The notes under the pieces are model-generated. The model worked only from the letters and a program-made list of their open reading frames with translations, was not told the DNA's origin and did no database searches. From CAWCJL01 sp963795775 (GTDB taxonomy: Bacteria > Acidobacteriota > Terriglobia > Terriglobales > Acidobacteriaceae), in assembly GCA_963795775.1 (NCBI GenBank), contig CAWCJL010000002.1, positions 558,001 through 622,000 on the forward strand: a stretch of 64,000 nt of DNA. The letters run 5' to 3'. Below are positions 54,640-64,000 of the stretch, piece after piece. Each line of letters opens with the position of its first letter. Position 1 is the first letter of the stretch. Position numbers and translations under genes: made by a program.

Positions 54640-55680
54640 ATGACGGAGTGGCCGGCGCGACGTATCGTTCGTCTTTCCGCGCTGGTCTTCAGTACAGGAG
54701 TGCTGGTGGTCGCGGTTGCCGCTGCCTTGTGGGCGGGTAAGCGTGTTCTGCTGATTGTTTTTGCCGGACTGGTCTTTTCCGTCGCGCTGAACCTGGCCGC
54801 CAACTGGATTGCCGCTAAACTGCATTGCGCGCGCTGGCTGGCCCTCACCCTTGTGGTCGTGCTGTTGCTTACGGCGGCGTCCGCCGCCAGTTTTTTCCTC
54901 GCGCCGCATGTCGGCGACCAGCTCGCCCAGGTCGCCGAGCAGTTCCCCGGCTTCGTGCAGCAGACCCACAAGCAATTGGAGCAATACCGCTGGGGCCGCT
55001 TTGTGCTGCAGCACGCCCCGGCAGGTGGCGACGTGGCGGCCAAGGCGAAGTGGCTGCTGGGGCAAATCGCAGCCGCGTTCTACGGGCTGCTCGGCATTCT
55101 CGCCAACATCGTCCTCATCTTTTTCATCGGCGTATACCTGGCCGCCAATCCGGGCTTGTACAAGCGCGGACTGGTGTGCCTGGTCCCGGTGCCCAAGCGG
55201 GCGGCGGCCTCCCGTGTGCTGGGCGATGCCGGCGACGCGCTCGGCAGATGGCTGCTGGCCAAGCTCTCGCTGATGTGCGTGGTGGGCGTGCTCACGGCTC
55301 TTGGACTCTGGTTGCTTGGCCTACCGCTAATCCTGTCGCTCGCGCTGCTCGCTGCGGCGCTGGACTTCGTGCCAAACATCGGGCCGATCGCGTCCGCCGT
55401 CCCGGCCATCCTGCTGGGCCTGATGCAGGGGCCGATGCACGCCGTCTATGTCGGGCTGCTGTACCTGGGCGTGCAGCTGCTGGAGAGCTACATCCTCGCT
55501 CCCCTGGTGCAGCGCAAGGCCGTACAACTGGCGCCCGCGCTGCTGCTCAGCTCACAGGTTTTGCTCGCCGCGCTGCTCGGCCTGCCCGGCCTGCTGCTGG
55601 CCACACCCATCACGGTCGTGGCACTGGTGATCACACGGGAGGTCTACGTGAAGCGCTTCCTCGAGCAATGCAACAGCTAG
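54640..55680 (+). CDS. AI-2E family transporter (PerM/TqsA-like)
   Basis: A 346-residue membrane protein with about eight helices and a central soluble region (APHVGDQLAQVAEQFPGFVQ). The C-terminal signature LDFVPNIGPIASAVPAILLGL and LESYILAPLVQRKAVQLAPALLL is that of the family that includes TqsA and PerM. Family substrates are poorly defined despite the name; some members export Na+/Li+ or move autoinducer-2. It starts one base after the methyltransferase stop. Confidence 0.9.
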   Translation: MTEWPARRIVRLSALVFSTGVLVVAVAAALWAGKRVLLIVFAGLVFSVALNLAANWIAAKLHCARWLALTLVVVLLLTAASAASFFLAPHVGDQLAQVAEQFPGFVQQTHKQLEQYRWGRFVLQHAPAGGDVAAKAKWLLGQIAAAFYGLLGILANIVLIFFIGVYLAANPGLYKRGLVCLVPVPKRAAASRVLGDAGDALGRWLLAKLSLMCVVGVLTALGLWLLGLPLILSLALLAAALDFVPNIGPIASAVPAILLGLMQGPMHAVYVGLLYLGVQLLESYILAPLVQRKAVQLAPALLLSSQVLLAALLGLPGLLLATPITVVALVITREVYVKRFLEQCNS

Positions 55681-55922
55681 CTATGCTGGATGATGTACTC
55701 CCGCATTTCGCGGTTCAGCTTGGCCGCCTGCTGCACACCCATGTCCAGCAGCTTGACCCACTGCTGCGCCGGTTCCGGAAGCTCCGTCGTGCCAACCAGA
55801 TAGTTCGCCTGCACAATCACCTCGAGCGCGTTGTTCAGGTCGTGCATCAGACGGCGCATCTCCTTGGCTTCTTCGGCTGCAAAGGCGGGGGGTTTTACCA
55901 GCGTGCCTGGTTCGTGTGCCAT
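55677..55922 (-). CDS. Stand-alone H-box (DHp-like) protein, 81 aa
   Basis: ATG 55922 has GAGGACCG upstream. After a short N-terminus a helical hairpin follows: EMRRLMHDLNNALEVIVQAN, then LLDMGVQQAAKLNREMREYI. The HDLNNALEVI segment resembles the phospho-acceptor H-box of histidine kinases (HDxNN type), and the second helix completes a dimerisation bundle, but there is no ATP-binding domain. It could be a phosphotransfer or decoy component. Convergent with the permease gene, overlapping its stop by four bases. Confidence 0.65.
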   Translation of the reverse strand: MAHEPGTLVKPPAFAAEEAKEMRRLMHDLNNALEVIVQANYLVGTTELPEPAQQWVKLLDMGVQQAAKLNREMREYIIQHS

Positions 55923-56100
55923 TCGGTCCTCGTACTTCCGCGTATGCCGGAGGGGGAGTAAAAAGCTTCCGGTATTGGATGCAAGGGACGGTACCCAAGT
56001 CCGCGCCCGCACCAGAATATGTAACCCTATTTGACTTTCCCCACCCCGTTTGCAAAACTAACACCTGCTGCCTTCCAGCCCCCGCGCTGGATGCTCTCGT

Positions 56101-56187
56101 GCCGAAGTGGCGGAATTGGCAGACGCGCATGGTTCAGGTCCATGTACTCGCAAGGGTGTGGAGGTTCGAGTCCTCTCTTCGGCACCA
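56101..56187 (+). tRNA. tRNA-Leu (anticodon CAG)
   Basis: An 87-nt class II tRNA including encoded CCA. Acceptor GCCGAAG/CTTCGGC, discriminator A, anticodon stem CATGG/CCATG around TTCAGGT (anticodon CAG), a long variable arm (TACTCGCAAGGGTGT) and T arm GAGG-TTCGAGT-CCTC. It decodes CUG. Confidence 0.97.
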
Positions 56188-56339
56188 TACAATCCAGCTA
56201 CTTTCCACCGAGCCGCTCCGCAGCGGCTCTCGCTGTTTCTGGTCCCAGACGCAAGCGATCGCGCCATCCCTCAATTGTTGTAGAGGCGCATCCAATCAAT
56301 TACTTTCGTTCTGAATATTTGTACGCCATACTGTGACAA

Positions 56340-56582
56340 ATGCCCGCGCTTGAAGAACTGCATTCCGTTGTCACCCTGCTGGAACGCCGTGTCCAGGAAC
56401 TCCGCAAGGACCACGCGGCCTTTGCCACGCCCGTCCTGCCGGGCCCGGAGCCATCCCCGTGGCCGCCGGTGCAACTCGAACCCGAATCGCCCAGCGAACG
56501 CCGCAACCGCGAGGCGATCGTCCGCCTCTACGAAGAAGCGATGGACGCCGTCCGCTTCGATCTCCGCCGCATGCAACGGTGA
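56340..56582 (+). CDS. Small coiled-coil-like protein (80 aa), uncertain
   Basis: ATG 56340 begins an 80-residue frame with an N-terminal heptad-like stretch (LEELHSVVTLLERRVQELRK), a Pro-rich middle and a helical end (AIVRLYEEAMDAVRFDLRRM). No ribosome site is evident. A competing minus-strand frame (56648 to 56271) exists. Helical composition makes the plus frame the better candidate. Confidence 0.4.
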   Translation: MPALEELHSVVTLLERRVQELRKDHAAFATPVLPGPEPSPWPPVQLEPESPSERRNREAIVRLYEEAMDAVRFDLRRMQR

Positions 56583-56614
56583 CGCCGCGGACGCGGGTAC
56601 GCCCCGACGCAGGC

Positions 56615-58324
56615 TTACGCGTGCGCCTTGATCTCCCCCAGATCGCACGGCTCAAACCCTTTGCGGCACACCAGGTACACCGTCTCCACCAGCCCCGCGG
56701 CTTCCACCCGCGTGTACGGCTTCACCTGGTAATTCGGGTCCGCGGCAAAGCGCTCCACCAGCGGATCCCCTAGCCACAGCGTACGCGGAATGCGGCTTGA
56801 AGCGGACCGCGTCAGGCTCCCCGGCGCAAACTCGTCCGTGTGCAGCACCAGGAAATACGGGTGCTCGCGCAAAAATGCATCGCGGTACACAATCGCATCG
56901 GAGAAGTAGCCCGACTTCTTCCAGTTCTCCATCAGATGGTACTGCGTCACTTCCGTGCGTGGTGTTTTGGGGTCGATGCTGTTCTGCCAGTCCAGGAAGT
57001 ACGTGTACTCCACGCCCGAGTGCCGCTGCCGCCCCATCAGTTCCGTGAAGCTGAACACGTCTTCGCACAGCACCGGGATGCCCGTGGGTAGGCGCGCGGT
57101 AAGCGCCGCCGTGTAGTCCCCGTGCTGAATGATGTAGCGCCCCACGTAGGCGAAATCGTACTGCCCCATCAGCGCCGCCACGATCACCACGACTACCGCC
57201 AGCGCCGGCTTCCAAACGCGCGGGCGAAGCAGCGCCGGGAAATCCAGCAGCGTGATCAATTCCGCCAGCGCAAACATTACCCCGATGTTCACCGGGATCA
57301 GGTAGCGGTCGATGAACAGCGCCGGCCCCACCGTGCCTTCGAGAAAGAATGCGATCGGGACCAGGAACATCGCCGCAAGCAGCACGTATACGGGCCGCCG
57401 CGTCCTCACAGAGGCCGCCATCGCCCCCCGCCGCTGGCGCGACAACACGGCCGTCGCCACCACGCCCGCCGCCAGCAAAAGCAGCAACGCCGCAATCCGC
57501 AGGCTAAAGCCGGTATACGCCACCAGGAACACCGGCAAGTCCGGCTGCTTGGTCCAGAAGTGCGGTTTGCCCACCTGCGCGGAGGCGTGGATCGAAGCGC
57601 GGGACGGCAGCAGCAGCAGCCACGCCGCCATCGCGCTCAGGTATAGTCGCGGACGCAGCCTGCCCTGCCAGCCATCCATAGCCGCCGTTGCCGCCACCAG
57701 GAAGCAGCTATACACCACGCCCAACAGGTGGCTGGTCGTGAGCACGGCATGCACGGCAAAGACCGCCAGGCACAGCCGTCCCGGCGCTCGACCATGACCC
57801 GTGCTCGGAATTTCCGCGCCGCGGACGTACAGGTACACCGCCCCTGCAACGCTCGCCATCAGCAGCCCATAAAAGCGCCCCTCGGCCATGTGCGACACCA
57901 GCACCGGGCAGAAAAACCAGGTCACAAACATGGCGAACGCGACCGGCCCCGTGCGATAAAAACGCCGCGCCGCGGCCCATGCTATGGCGAACGCGATGGC
58001 AAAGCTGGTTGCGGAGTAGAGCCGGAAGGCCGCGATGGAAGCGCCGAAGACCCGGAACCAGGCGCGGCCCGTGATGTAGAACGCGATCCCGCCGCCGTCC
58101 GCGCCATTGCGCCAACTGGCGAGCATGTGATGCCACGACGGATCGCGCAGCATCACCCATCCCAGCATCTCGTCTTCCCACAGAATGTGGCCGCGCCCCA
58201 GCCACAGCGAGATGGCAAACGAAAGCGCAAAGCCCAGCACCACCAGCGCCGTGTCCAGGCGCGACCAATGCACCGGCGGCCGCGCGGACCTCTCTTCGTA
58301 CGCGGGCTCCATCGCTATGCGCAC
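56615..58324 (-). CDS. Membrane glycosyltransferase-like protein (GT39/GT-C fold)
   Basis: A 569-residue protein with GTG start at 58324 preceded by AGGAGA. About 10-11 helices; the first extracytoplasmic loop has ILWEDEMLGWVMLRDPSW, with an acidic pair where GT-C enzymes carry their catalytic Asp. The C-terminal 170 residues are soluble and end with VYLVCRKGFEPCDLGEI. It probably transfers sugars from polyprenyl phosphate donors. No exact acceptor can be named. Confidence 0.75.
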   Translation of the reverse strand: MRIAMEPAYEERSARPPVHWSRLDTALVVLGFALSFAISLWLGRGHILWEDEMLGWVMLRDPSWHHMLASWRNGADGGGIAFYITGRAWFRVFGASIAAFRLYSATSFAIAFAIAWAAARRFYRTGPVAFAMFVTWFFCPVLVSHMAEGRFYGLLMASVAGAVYLYVRGAEIPSTGHGRAPGRLCLAVFAVHAVLTTSHLLGVVYSCFLVAATAAMDGWQGRLRPRLYLSAMAAWLLLLPSRASIHASAQVGKPHFWTKQPDLPVFLVAYTGFSLRIAALLLLLAAGVVATAVLSRQRRGAMAASVRTRRPVYVLLAAMFLVPIAFFLEGTVGPALFIDRYLIPVNIGVMFALAELITLLDFPALLRPRVWKPALAVVVVIVAALMGQYDFAYVGRYIIQHGDYTAALTARLPTGIPVLCEDVFSFTELMGRQRHSGVEYTYFLDWQNSIDPKTPRTEVTQYHLMENWKKSGYFSDAIVYRDAFLREHPYFLVLHTDEFAPGSLTRSASSRIPRTLWLGDPLVERFAADPNYQVKPYTRVEAAGLVETVYLVCRKGFEPCDLGEIKAHA

Positions 58325-58487
58325 GTGAGCTCTCCTGTCAGCCGGATCTGCGTCCTAATACGCCACAAGCTCCGAGACTAAAGAACCGCCGCCCAATTCG
58401 CAAAATGACGCGCGCGGTAACACCCCTTCCGCGCCGCCGCCTCGCATCCCTAGAAAGAACACCACGACCTTGGAAGGAATTGTATTT

Positions 58488-59375
<888 letters not shown>

Positions 59376-59399
59376 TTCCCCTCTCCGCACCTACTGAGC

Positions 59400-59640
59400 A
59401 AAGCAGATCTCTCGGTTTCGCTCGGGATGACACCTGCTCAGGGGTCAGGAAGTCAGGGGTCAGGAAGTCAGGGGTCAGGGATCAGCAACCAGGGATCAGG
59501 GGGGCAGGTGCCCAGGTGCCCTCCTCACCCACAACTGGTGTCATCCCGAGCGAGCGCAGCGAGTCGAGGGCCCTGCTTCTCCTACCCCTGATCCCTCAAC
59601 CCTGATCCCTGACCGCTGGCCCCTGACTCCGTGATCCCTG
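59400..59640. repeat. Nested palindromic element with 15-bp tandem repeats
   Basis: Outer arms AAGCAGATCTCTCGG...GATGACACC (59401-59434) and GGTGTCATCCCGAGCG...CCTGCTT (59537-59578) are imperfect complements of the GTCATCCCGAGCG repeat family. Between them is a direct repeat with unit CAGGGGTCAGGAAGT (two full copies plus a variant, from about 59438), and the right side (59585-59640) carries its inverted echoes (CCCTGATCCCTGA, CCCCTGACTCC). No gene is seen in this 320-base gap. Confidence 0.75.
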
Positions 59641-59697
59641 CCAGCGCAACATTGTGCATAATGGTGCCCGGCGCCCCTGCGCACGGAAATCATCCCC

Positions 59698-60741
59698 ATG
59701 AAGCTCCTGTTCCTCGCCCTCCTGCTCGCCCCGGCCCTCTTCGCGCAACGCACCTTCACCAACCCGCTGCTCCCCAGCGGCGCCGATCCCGCAGTCGAGC
59801 AGCACAACGGGTTCTACTACTACATGAACACCACGGGCGCCAACCTCACGATCTGGAAGACCCGCGACCTTACGGATCTCAAGAACGCGCAGAAGAAGGT
59901 CGTCTGGACTCCGCCCGCGACCGGTGCCTACTCCAAAGAAATCTGGGCGCCCGAGCTCCACTATCTGGCCGGGAAGTGGTACATCTACTTCGCCGCTGAC
60001 GCCGGCAACAACAACGACCACCGCATGTACGTGCTTGAGAACAGCGCCGCCGACCCACTCGACGGCACCTGGACCTTCAAGGGCAAGCTTGCCGACGCGA
60101 CTGACAAATGGGCCATCGACCCTTCCGTCTTTGAAGACGCCGGCAAAATGTACGTGATCTGGTCCGGCTGGCAGGGCGACCGCAACGGCGAGCAGGACAT
60201 CTACATCGCGCTGCTGAAGAATCCCTGGACCATCGGCAGCCCGCGTTCGCTCATCTCCGCCCCGCGCTATACCTGGGAAACCGTGGGCGACCTCGACACC
60301 GGCGCAAAGCGCACCATCGAAACGCCTCATGTCAACGTGAACGAAGGCCCGGAACTGCTGAAGCACGGCAACCAGCTTTTCCTCATCTACTCCGCCAGCG
60401 GCTGCTGGACCAACTACTACGAGCTCGGCATGCTCACCGCCACCTCCGGCTCTAATCTTCTCGACCCCGCCTCCTGGACCAAGACCGACCACGCCGTCTT
60501 CCGCGAATCCCCTGAGGCCTCGGTCTTCGGCACCGGTCACAACACCTTTTTCACCTCACCCGACGGGAAGCAGAATTGGATCATTTACCATGCCAACTCC
60601 GCCGCCGGCCAGGGCTGCGGGGACAAGCGCTCCCCCCGCGCCCAGCCCTTCACCTGGAACCCCGACGGCACCCCCCACTTCGGCGCTCCGATCCCCACGT
60701 CGACACCCCTCGCCAAACCCTCCGGTACCCCCGCGCCGTAG
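59698..60741 (+). CDS. GH43 glycosidase (arabinan/xylan-active type), secreted
   Basis: A 347-residue protein with a signal peptide (LLFLALLLAPALFA) and a single five-bladed GH43 propeller. The catalytic base Asp lies in GADPAVEQHNGFYYY, the pKa-modulating Asp in WAIDPSVFEDAGK and the general acid Glu in NEGPELLKHGNQLF. YSKEIWAPELHYLAGKWYIY is a family landmark. It probably releases L-arabinose or D-xylose. Flanked by palindromic repeats on both sides. Confidence 0.93.
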   Translation: MKLLFLALLLAPALFAQRTFTNPLLPSGADPAVEQHNGFYYYMNTTGANLTIWKTRDLTDLKNAQKKVVWTPPATGAYSKEIWAPELHYLAGKWYIYFAADAGNNNDHRMYVLENSAADPLDGTWTFKGKLADATDKWAIDPSVFEDAGKMYVIWSGWQGDRNGEQDIYIALLKNPWTIGSPRSLISAPRYTWETVGDLDTGAKRTIETPHVNVNEGPELLKHGNQLFLIYSASGCWTNYYELGMLTATSGSNLLDPASWTKTDHAVFRESPEASVFGTGHNTFFTSPDGKQNWIIYHANSAAGQGCGDKRSPRAQPFTWNPDGTPHFGAPIPTSTPLAKPSGTPAP

Positions 60742-61067
60742 CCTCTCCGCGCTTCGGAGGGGCGACGGACGGCCATGTCTGTCATCCCGAGCGAAGCCGA
60801 GGGATCTGCTTTCCCCGATTGACCCGAACCTCACAGTCCGAAGAAGCAGATCCCTCGCTCGCTGCACTTCGCTCAGCATGACAACTCCCCGCTACGCTTC
60901 TTGGGACATGGTTCCGGAGATCAGGAGCACTCCGGGTCCGCGCCAGACACACTCTCCTGCTCAACCAGTACTGGAGCGCAAAGGGTGGGCTCTGCGCGCC
61001 CGCGCAGACCGCCTCTCCCGCGTACGCGCCACCCGCACCCAGCGCTCACTATACTGAGAAGGACCGC
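60742..61067. other. Intergenic region between GH43 and trpC
   Basis: No gene supported. It contains the palindromic repeat at 60781-60882. Near the right end TATACT (61050-61055) is a possible -10 box and GAGAAGGA is the trpC ribosome site; no good -35 box is 17 bases upstream. Confidence 0.4.
60781..60882. repeat. Palindromic intergenic repeat, GTCATCCCGAGCG variant
   Basis: Left arm GTCATCCCGAGCGAAGCCGA continuing to GGGATCTGCTT (60781-60811) is imperfectly complementary to the right arm 60844-60882 (AAGCAGATCCCTCGCTCGCT onward to GCATGAC). The central 32 bases are unpaired. It belongs to the same family as the elements at 9399 and 59400. Confidence 0.75.
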
Positions 61068-61877
61068 ATGACCCACCTCGACACCATCGTCGCCCGCACC
61101 CGCCAGGACCTCGCAGCGCGCAAGTCCGCCGTCCCCCTGGCCACGCTCGAGCGATCGGCGGCCGACCACACGCCCCGCGGTTTCGTCCGCCACCTTCGCG
61201 CTGCCGCCGAGCACGGCCCCTCCGTCATCGCCGAGCTAAAGAAAGCTTCGCCTTCCAAAGGCCTCATCCGCGCCGATTTCAGCGCCCGCGCGCTCGCCGC
61301 CGACATGCAGGCCGCCGGCGCCGCTGCCCTGTCCGTGCTCACCGACGAGCCCTTCTTCCAGGGCAGCCTCGCCAATCTCGAAGCTGCCTCCGAAGCCACC
61401 GCCCTGCCCTGCCTGCGCAAGGACTTCATCATCGACCCCTACCAGATCACCGAAGCCCGCGCGCATCGCGCCGACGCCATCCTGCTCATCGCCGCCGCGC
61501 TCACCGACGCCGAGCTTCACTCATTTACCGAAGCCGCGCACGCTCTCTCGCTTGACGTCCTCTGCGAGGTCCACACCCGCGAAGAGGCCGACCGCATCGC
61601 CGATCTTCCGTGCGACGCTGCCGGCGTGAACAATCGCGACCTCCGCACCTTTGCGGTGCGCCTCGAAACCTCGCTCGACCTCATCGCGCATCTGCCCCCG
61701 CGGGCCCTGCACGTCGCCGAAAGCGGCATCCGCACGCCGGAAGACTATGCCCGCCTGCGCGCAGCCGGATTCGACAGCTTCCTCATCGGCGAAGCCTTTA
61801 TGCGCGAGCCTGAACCCGGCCCCGCCCTGGCCCGCTGGATCGCCGCCGCGCATGCCCTCAGCATGCAGCAGGCCTAG
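61068..61877 (+). CDS. trpC: Indole-3-glycerol-phosphate synthase
   Basis: A 269-residue TIM-barrel enzyme of tryptophan synthesis, closing CdRP to indole-3-glycerol phosphate. Catalytic Lys in IAELKKASPSKG, the second Lys and Glu regions in PCLRKDFIIDPYQI and CEVHTREEAD, phosphate-binding NNRDLRTF, and ESGIRTPEDYARLRAAGFDSF in pieces. GAGAAGGA is four bases upstream of the ATG. First gene of a trpC-trpF-trpB run. Confidence 0.97.
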   Translation: MTHLDTIVARTRQDLAARKSAVPLATLERSAADHTPRGFVRHLRAAAEHGPSVIAELKKASPSKGLIRADFSARALAADMQAAGAAALSVLTDEPFFQGSLANLEAASEATALPCLRKDFIIDPYQITEARAHRADAILLIAAALTDAELHSFTEAAHALSLDVLCEVHTREEADRIADLPCDAAGVNNRDLRTFAVRLETSLDLIAHLPPRALHVAESGIRTPEDYARLRAAGFDSFLIGEAFMREPEPGPALARWIAAAHALSMQQA

Positions 61878-61887
61878 GCCGCCCGCC

Positions 61888-62592
61888 ATGTGGATCAAGG
61901 TCTGCGGCAACACCAACCTCGACGACGCCCATCACGCCGTCGCCGCCGGCGCCAACGCGCTCGGCTTCATCTTCGCTCCCAGCCCGCGGCAGATTACGCC
62001 CGAAGCCGCGCGCGAAATTACGTCACGGCTGCCGATACGTATTGAGAAATACGGCGTCTTCGTCAACACCAACTTCGACGAGATCCTTTCGATTGTGGAG
62101 CGCGCCGGGCTCACCGGCGTGCAGCTCCACGTCAATGCCGATCCACGGCTGCCCCTGCGGCTTCGCGAACACTTCAGCACCCACTTGCGCCGCAGCCGCT
62201 TCAGCATCCTCTCCGTTGTCCACTTCCCCGGCGATCTCGAACGCCAGCTCGACCTCTTCGCCCGCGATCACGCCATCGACGCCGTGCTGGTGGATTCCCG
62301 CGGGGCCACCGCCCCCGGCGGCACCGGCATCCCCTTCGATTGGCAGGCCGCGCAGCGCAGCTTCTTCCGCGCCGCGCCCCACCTCCGTCTCATCGCCGCC
62401 GGAGGCCTCAACCCGGAGAACGTCGCCGAAGCCATCCACACGCTCTCGCCGTGGGGCGTCGATGCTGTCACCGGCCTCGAGATCGCCCCTGGCAAAAAGG
62501 ACCCGGCCCGCGTGGAAGCCTTCGTAAGAACAGCGCGCGAAACTGCGGCGCGTCACACCGCGGCCTTGAAGGAAGGCCCGGCCAGCACTTGA
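61888..62592 (+). CDS. trpF: Phosphoribosylanthranilate isomerase
   Basis: A 234-residue TIM barrel that converts PRA to CdRP. ATG 61888 starts MWIKVCGNTNLDDAHHA, matching the conserved KxCGxT motif with catalytic Cys; upstream in-frame sequence belongs to trpC overlap. FIFAPSPRQITPEAAR, LTGVQLH, the catalytic Asp region VLVDSRGATAPGGTG and AAGGLNPENVAEAI follow. It begins 10 bases after trpC. The C-terminal 20 residues are an Ala-rich tail. Confidence 0.95.
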   Translation: MWIKVCGNTNLDDAHHAVAAGANALGFIFAPSPRQITPEAAREITSRLPIRIEKYGVFVNTNFDEILSIVERAGLTGVQLHVNADPRLPLRLREHFSTHLRRSRFSILSVVHFPGDLERQLDLFARDHAIDAVLVDSRGATAPGGTGIPFDWQAAQRSFFRAAPHLRLIAAGGLNPENVAEAIHTLSPWGVDAVTGLEIAPGKKDPARVEAFVRTARETAARHTAALKEGPAST

Positions 62593-62673
62593 AGACGGTA
62601 ATCTAGAGGCTCGGCACTCACTGCACCGGCATTTACAGCATCCGCCCTTACGGCACTAAGGAGCAATCCAGGC

Positions 62674-63942
62674 ATGGCCACCACCACTCCCCAAGCGGAG
62701 AGCACCGCACCCTCCACCCCGCGCCCCGGCCGTTTTGGCGCCTACGGTGGCCGCTACGTTCCGGAAACGCTGATGGCCGCGCTCGAAGAGCTCGAAGCCG
62801 CCTACGCCGCCGCGCAGGCCGACCCCGCCTTCCACGTGGCACTCGATAACCTGCTGCGCGACTACGCCGGCCGTCCCACGCCGCTCTATTTCGCCGAACG
62901 CCTCACGGAAAAGCTTGGCGGCGCAAAGATCTATCTCAAGCGCGAAGACCTGCTCCACACCGGCGCGCACAAGATCAACAACTGCATCGGCCAGGGTCTG
63001 CTTGCCCAACGCATGGGCAAGCACCGCATCATTGCGGAAACCGGCGCCGGCCAGCATGGCGTGGCCACCGCCACCGTCTGCGCCCTGCTCGGCATGGACT
63101 GCGTCGTCTACATGGGCGAGGAAGACATGCGCCGCCAGGAGCTCAACGTCTACCGCATGCGCCTGCTCGGCGCAGAGGTCCGCGGCGTGTCGTCGGGCTC
63201 GAAGACCTTGAAGGACGCCATCAACGAAGCCATGCGCGACTGGGTCACCAACGTCCGCACCACGCACTACCTGCTCGGATCCGTGCTCGGCGCGCACCCT
63301 TACCCCACCATGGTGCGCGACTTCCACAAGATCATCGGGCAGGAGATGCGGCGTCAGATCCTCGAAAAGGAAGGCCGCCTGCCTACCGCGATCATCGCCT
63401 GTGTGGGCGGCGGCTCAAACGCCATCGGCGCGTTCTACGATTTCATCCCGGAGCGCTCCGTGCGCCTCATCGGCGTCGAGGCCGGCGGCACCGGCTCGCA
63501 GCTCGGCGCGCATGCTGCACGCTTTCACGGCGGCTCGCCCGGCGTGCTGCAGGGCACGTACTCCTACGTCCTCCAGGACGATGCCGGCCAGATCGCCCTC
63601 ACGCACTCCGTCTCCGCCGGGCTCGACTACGCGTCCGTCGGCCCGGAGCACGCGGCCCTGCATGACACCGGCCGCGCCGAGTATACCTCCGCCACCGACG
63701 AGGAGGCGCTCGCCGCGACTGTAACTCTGGCGCGTACAGAAGGCATCGTGCCCGCCCTTGAATCCGCGCACGCCGTCGCCGAAGCCATCCGCATCGCTCC
63801 CGGCATGTCGCCTCACGACATATTGGTGGTCAACCTTTCCGGCCGCGGCGACAAGGACATGGGCATAATCTCCCGCGAACTTAAAATCGCCGGCTCCGTC
63901 GCCACCGACGCCCACCCCCTCACCAACCACGGCACCCGCTGA
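62674..63942 (+). CDS. trpB: Tryptophan synthase beta chain
   Basis: A 422-residue PLP enzyme condensing indole and serine. The N-terminal GRFGAYGGRYVPETLMAALE, PLP-Lys in HTGAHKINNCIGQGL, Glu in ETGAGQHG, phosphate loop GGGSNAIG and C-terminal SGRGDKD are intact. A Thr/Ser/Pro-rich stretch of about 20 residues precedes the core. AAGGAG lies 10 bases upstream. trpA would be expected downstream but only 58 bases remain in the window. Confidence 0.98.
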   Translation: MATTTPQAESTAPSTPRPGRFGAYGGRYVPETLMAALEELEAAYAAAQADPAFHVALDNLLRDYAGRPTPLYFAERLTEKLGGAKIYLKREDLLHTGAHKINNCIGQGLLAQRMGKHRIIAETGAGQHGVATATVCALLGMDCVVYMGEEDMRRQELNVYRMRLLGAEVRGVSSGSKTLKDAINEAMRDWVTNVRTTHYLLGSVLGAHPYPTMVRDFHKIIGQEMRRQILEKEGRLPTAIIACVGGGSNAIGAFYDFIPERSVRLIGVEAGGTGSQLGAHAARFHGGSPGVLQGTYSYVLQDDAGQIALTHSVSAGLDYASVGPEHAALHDTGRAEYTSATDEEALAATVTLARTEGIVPALESAHAVAEAIRIAPGMSPHDILVVNLSGRGDKDMGIISRELKIAGSVATDAHPLTNHGTR

Positions 63943-64000
63943 TGATCTGCGGCCATCACGAGCAAAGGATGGGGCAGCCCGGGTTTCGGTGATGGTGCGG

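Noticed and set aside
54825..55961. 378-codon plus-strand open frame
   Set aside because: Alternative frame of the AI-2E family permease, Arg/Ala-rich with no hydrophobic pattern.
56271..56648. 125-codon minus-strand frame near tRNA-Leu
   Set aside because: Overlaps the 80-residue plus frame and the end of the glycosyltransferase gene, with no motif or ribosome site.
59438..59482. Tandem repeats as a CRISPR array
   Set aside because: The unit is 15 bp with no unique spacers and no cas genes nearby.
61050..61055. TATACT as a trpC promoter
   Set aside because: No matching -35 element at the right distance and it would leave almost no leader before the ribosome site; too weak to call.

Overview
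The window is a GC-rich, densely coded chromosomal segment that most likely comes from an acidobacterium (Acidobacteriota, Terriglobia/Acidobacteriaceae-like). The case rests on three large Oar-type TonB-dependent receptors with carboxypeptidase-regulatory N-domains, many secreted glycoside hydrolases (GH3, GH38, GH43), an OprB-like porin, a DUF6599-type protein and LpxC, which implies a Gram-negative lipid A envelope. Assignment to a genus is not possible from this sequence alone. No phage, integrase, transposase gene or CRISPR array is visible.

Layout. 1-6.5 kb: 3' end of an Oar-like receptor, a translationally coupled glutaminase-like/racemase-like pair, and a secreted Asp-box propeller. 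6.6-11.5 kb: alr, dnaB (1-nt overlap) and mnmG, with a palindromic intergenic repeat between dnaB and mnmG. 11.5-20 kb: second Oar-like receptor, obgE, lpxC, an M20 peptidase, a frameshifted maf and an isoaspartyl peptidase. 20-27.4 kb: a lipoprotein alpha/beta hydrolase, a third Oar-like receptor and a GH3 glucosidase/xylosidase. 27.6-30.4 kb: quinol-dependent NO reductase followed by an unusual membrane zinc-motif protein. 30.6-33.8 kb: sugar-acid-type MFS transporter, SDR and zinc dehydrogenase. 34-41 kb: amidase gene with a frameshift in a C5 tract, DUF6599 protein, a structured intergenic cassette (small ORF, consensus promoter, terminator), tRNA-Thr, a MerR-like/TPR fusion, OsmC, and two small proteins. 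41-46.5 kb: divergent OprB-like porin and GH38 mannosidase. 46.6-53.8 kb: a propeller gene interrupted by TAA, GNAT, ArnT-like glycosyltransferase, diguanylate cyclase, acyl-CoA dehydrogenase. 53.9-59.4 kb: TrmJ-like methyltransferase, AI-2E family permease, orphan H-box protein, tRNA-Leu, membrane glycosyltransferase, SDR. 59.7-64 kb: GH43, then trpC-trpF-trpB.

Functionally the segment mixes housekeeping (replication, tRNA modification, ribosome assembly, cell wall, lipid A, tryptophan) with polysaccharide and peptide scavenging typical of soil heterotrophs. The parts most worth a second look are the 38.34-38.64 kb intergenic cassette, the racemase-like protein lacking both catalytic cysteines and coupled to a glutaminase, the NorZ-linked membrane protein carrying a transposase-like zinc motif, and three genes interrupted by single lesions, which may be real pseudogenes or assembly errors.
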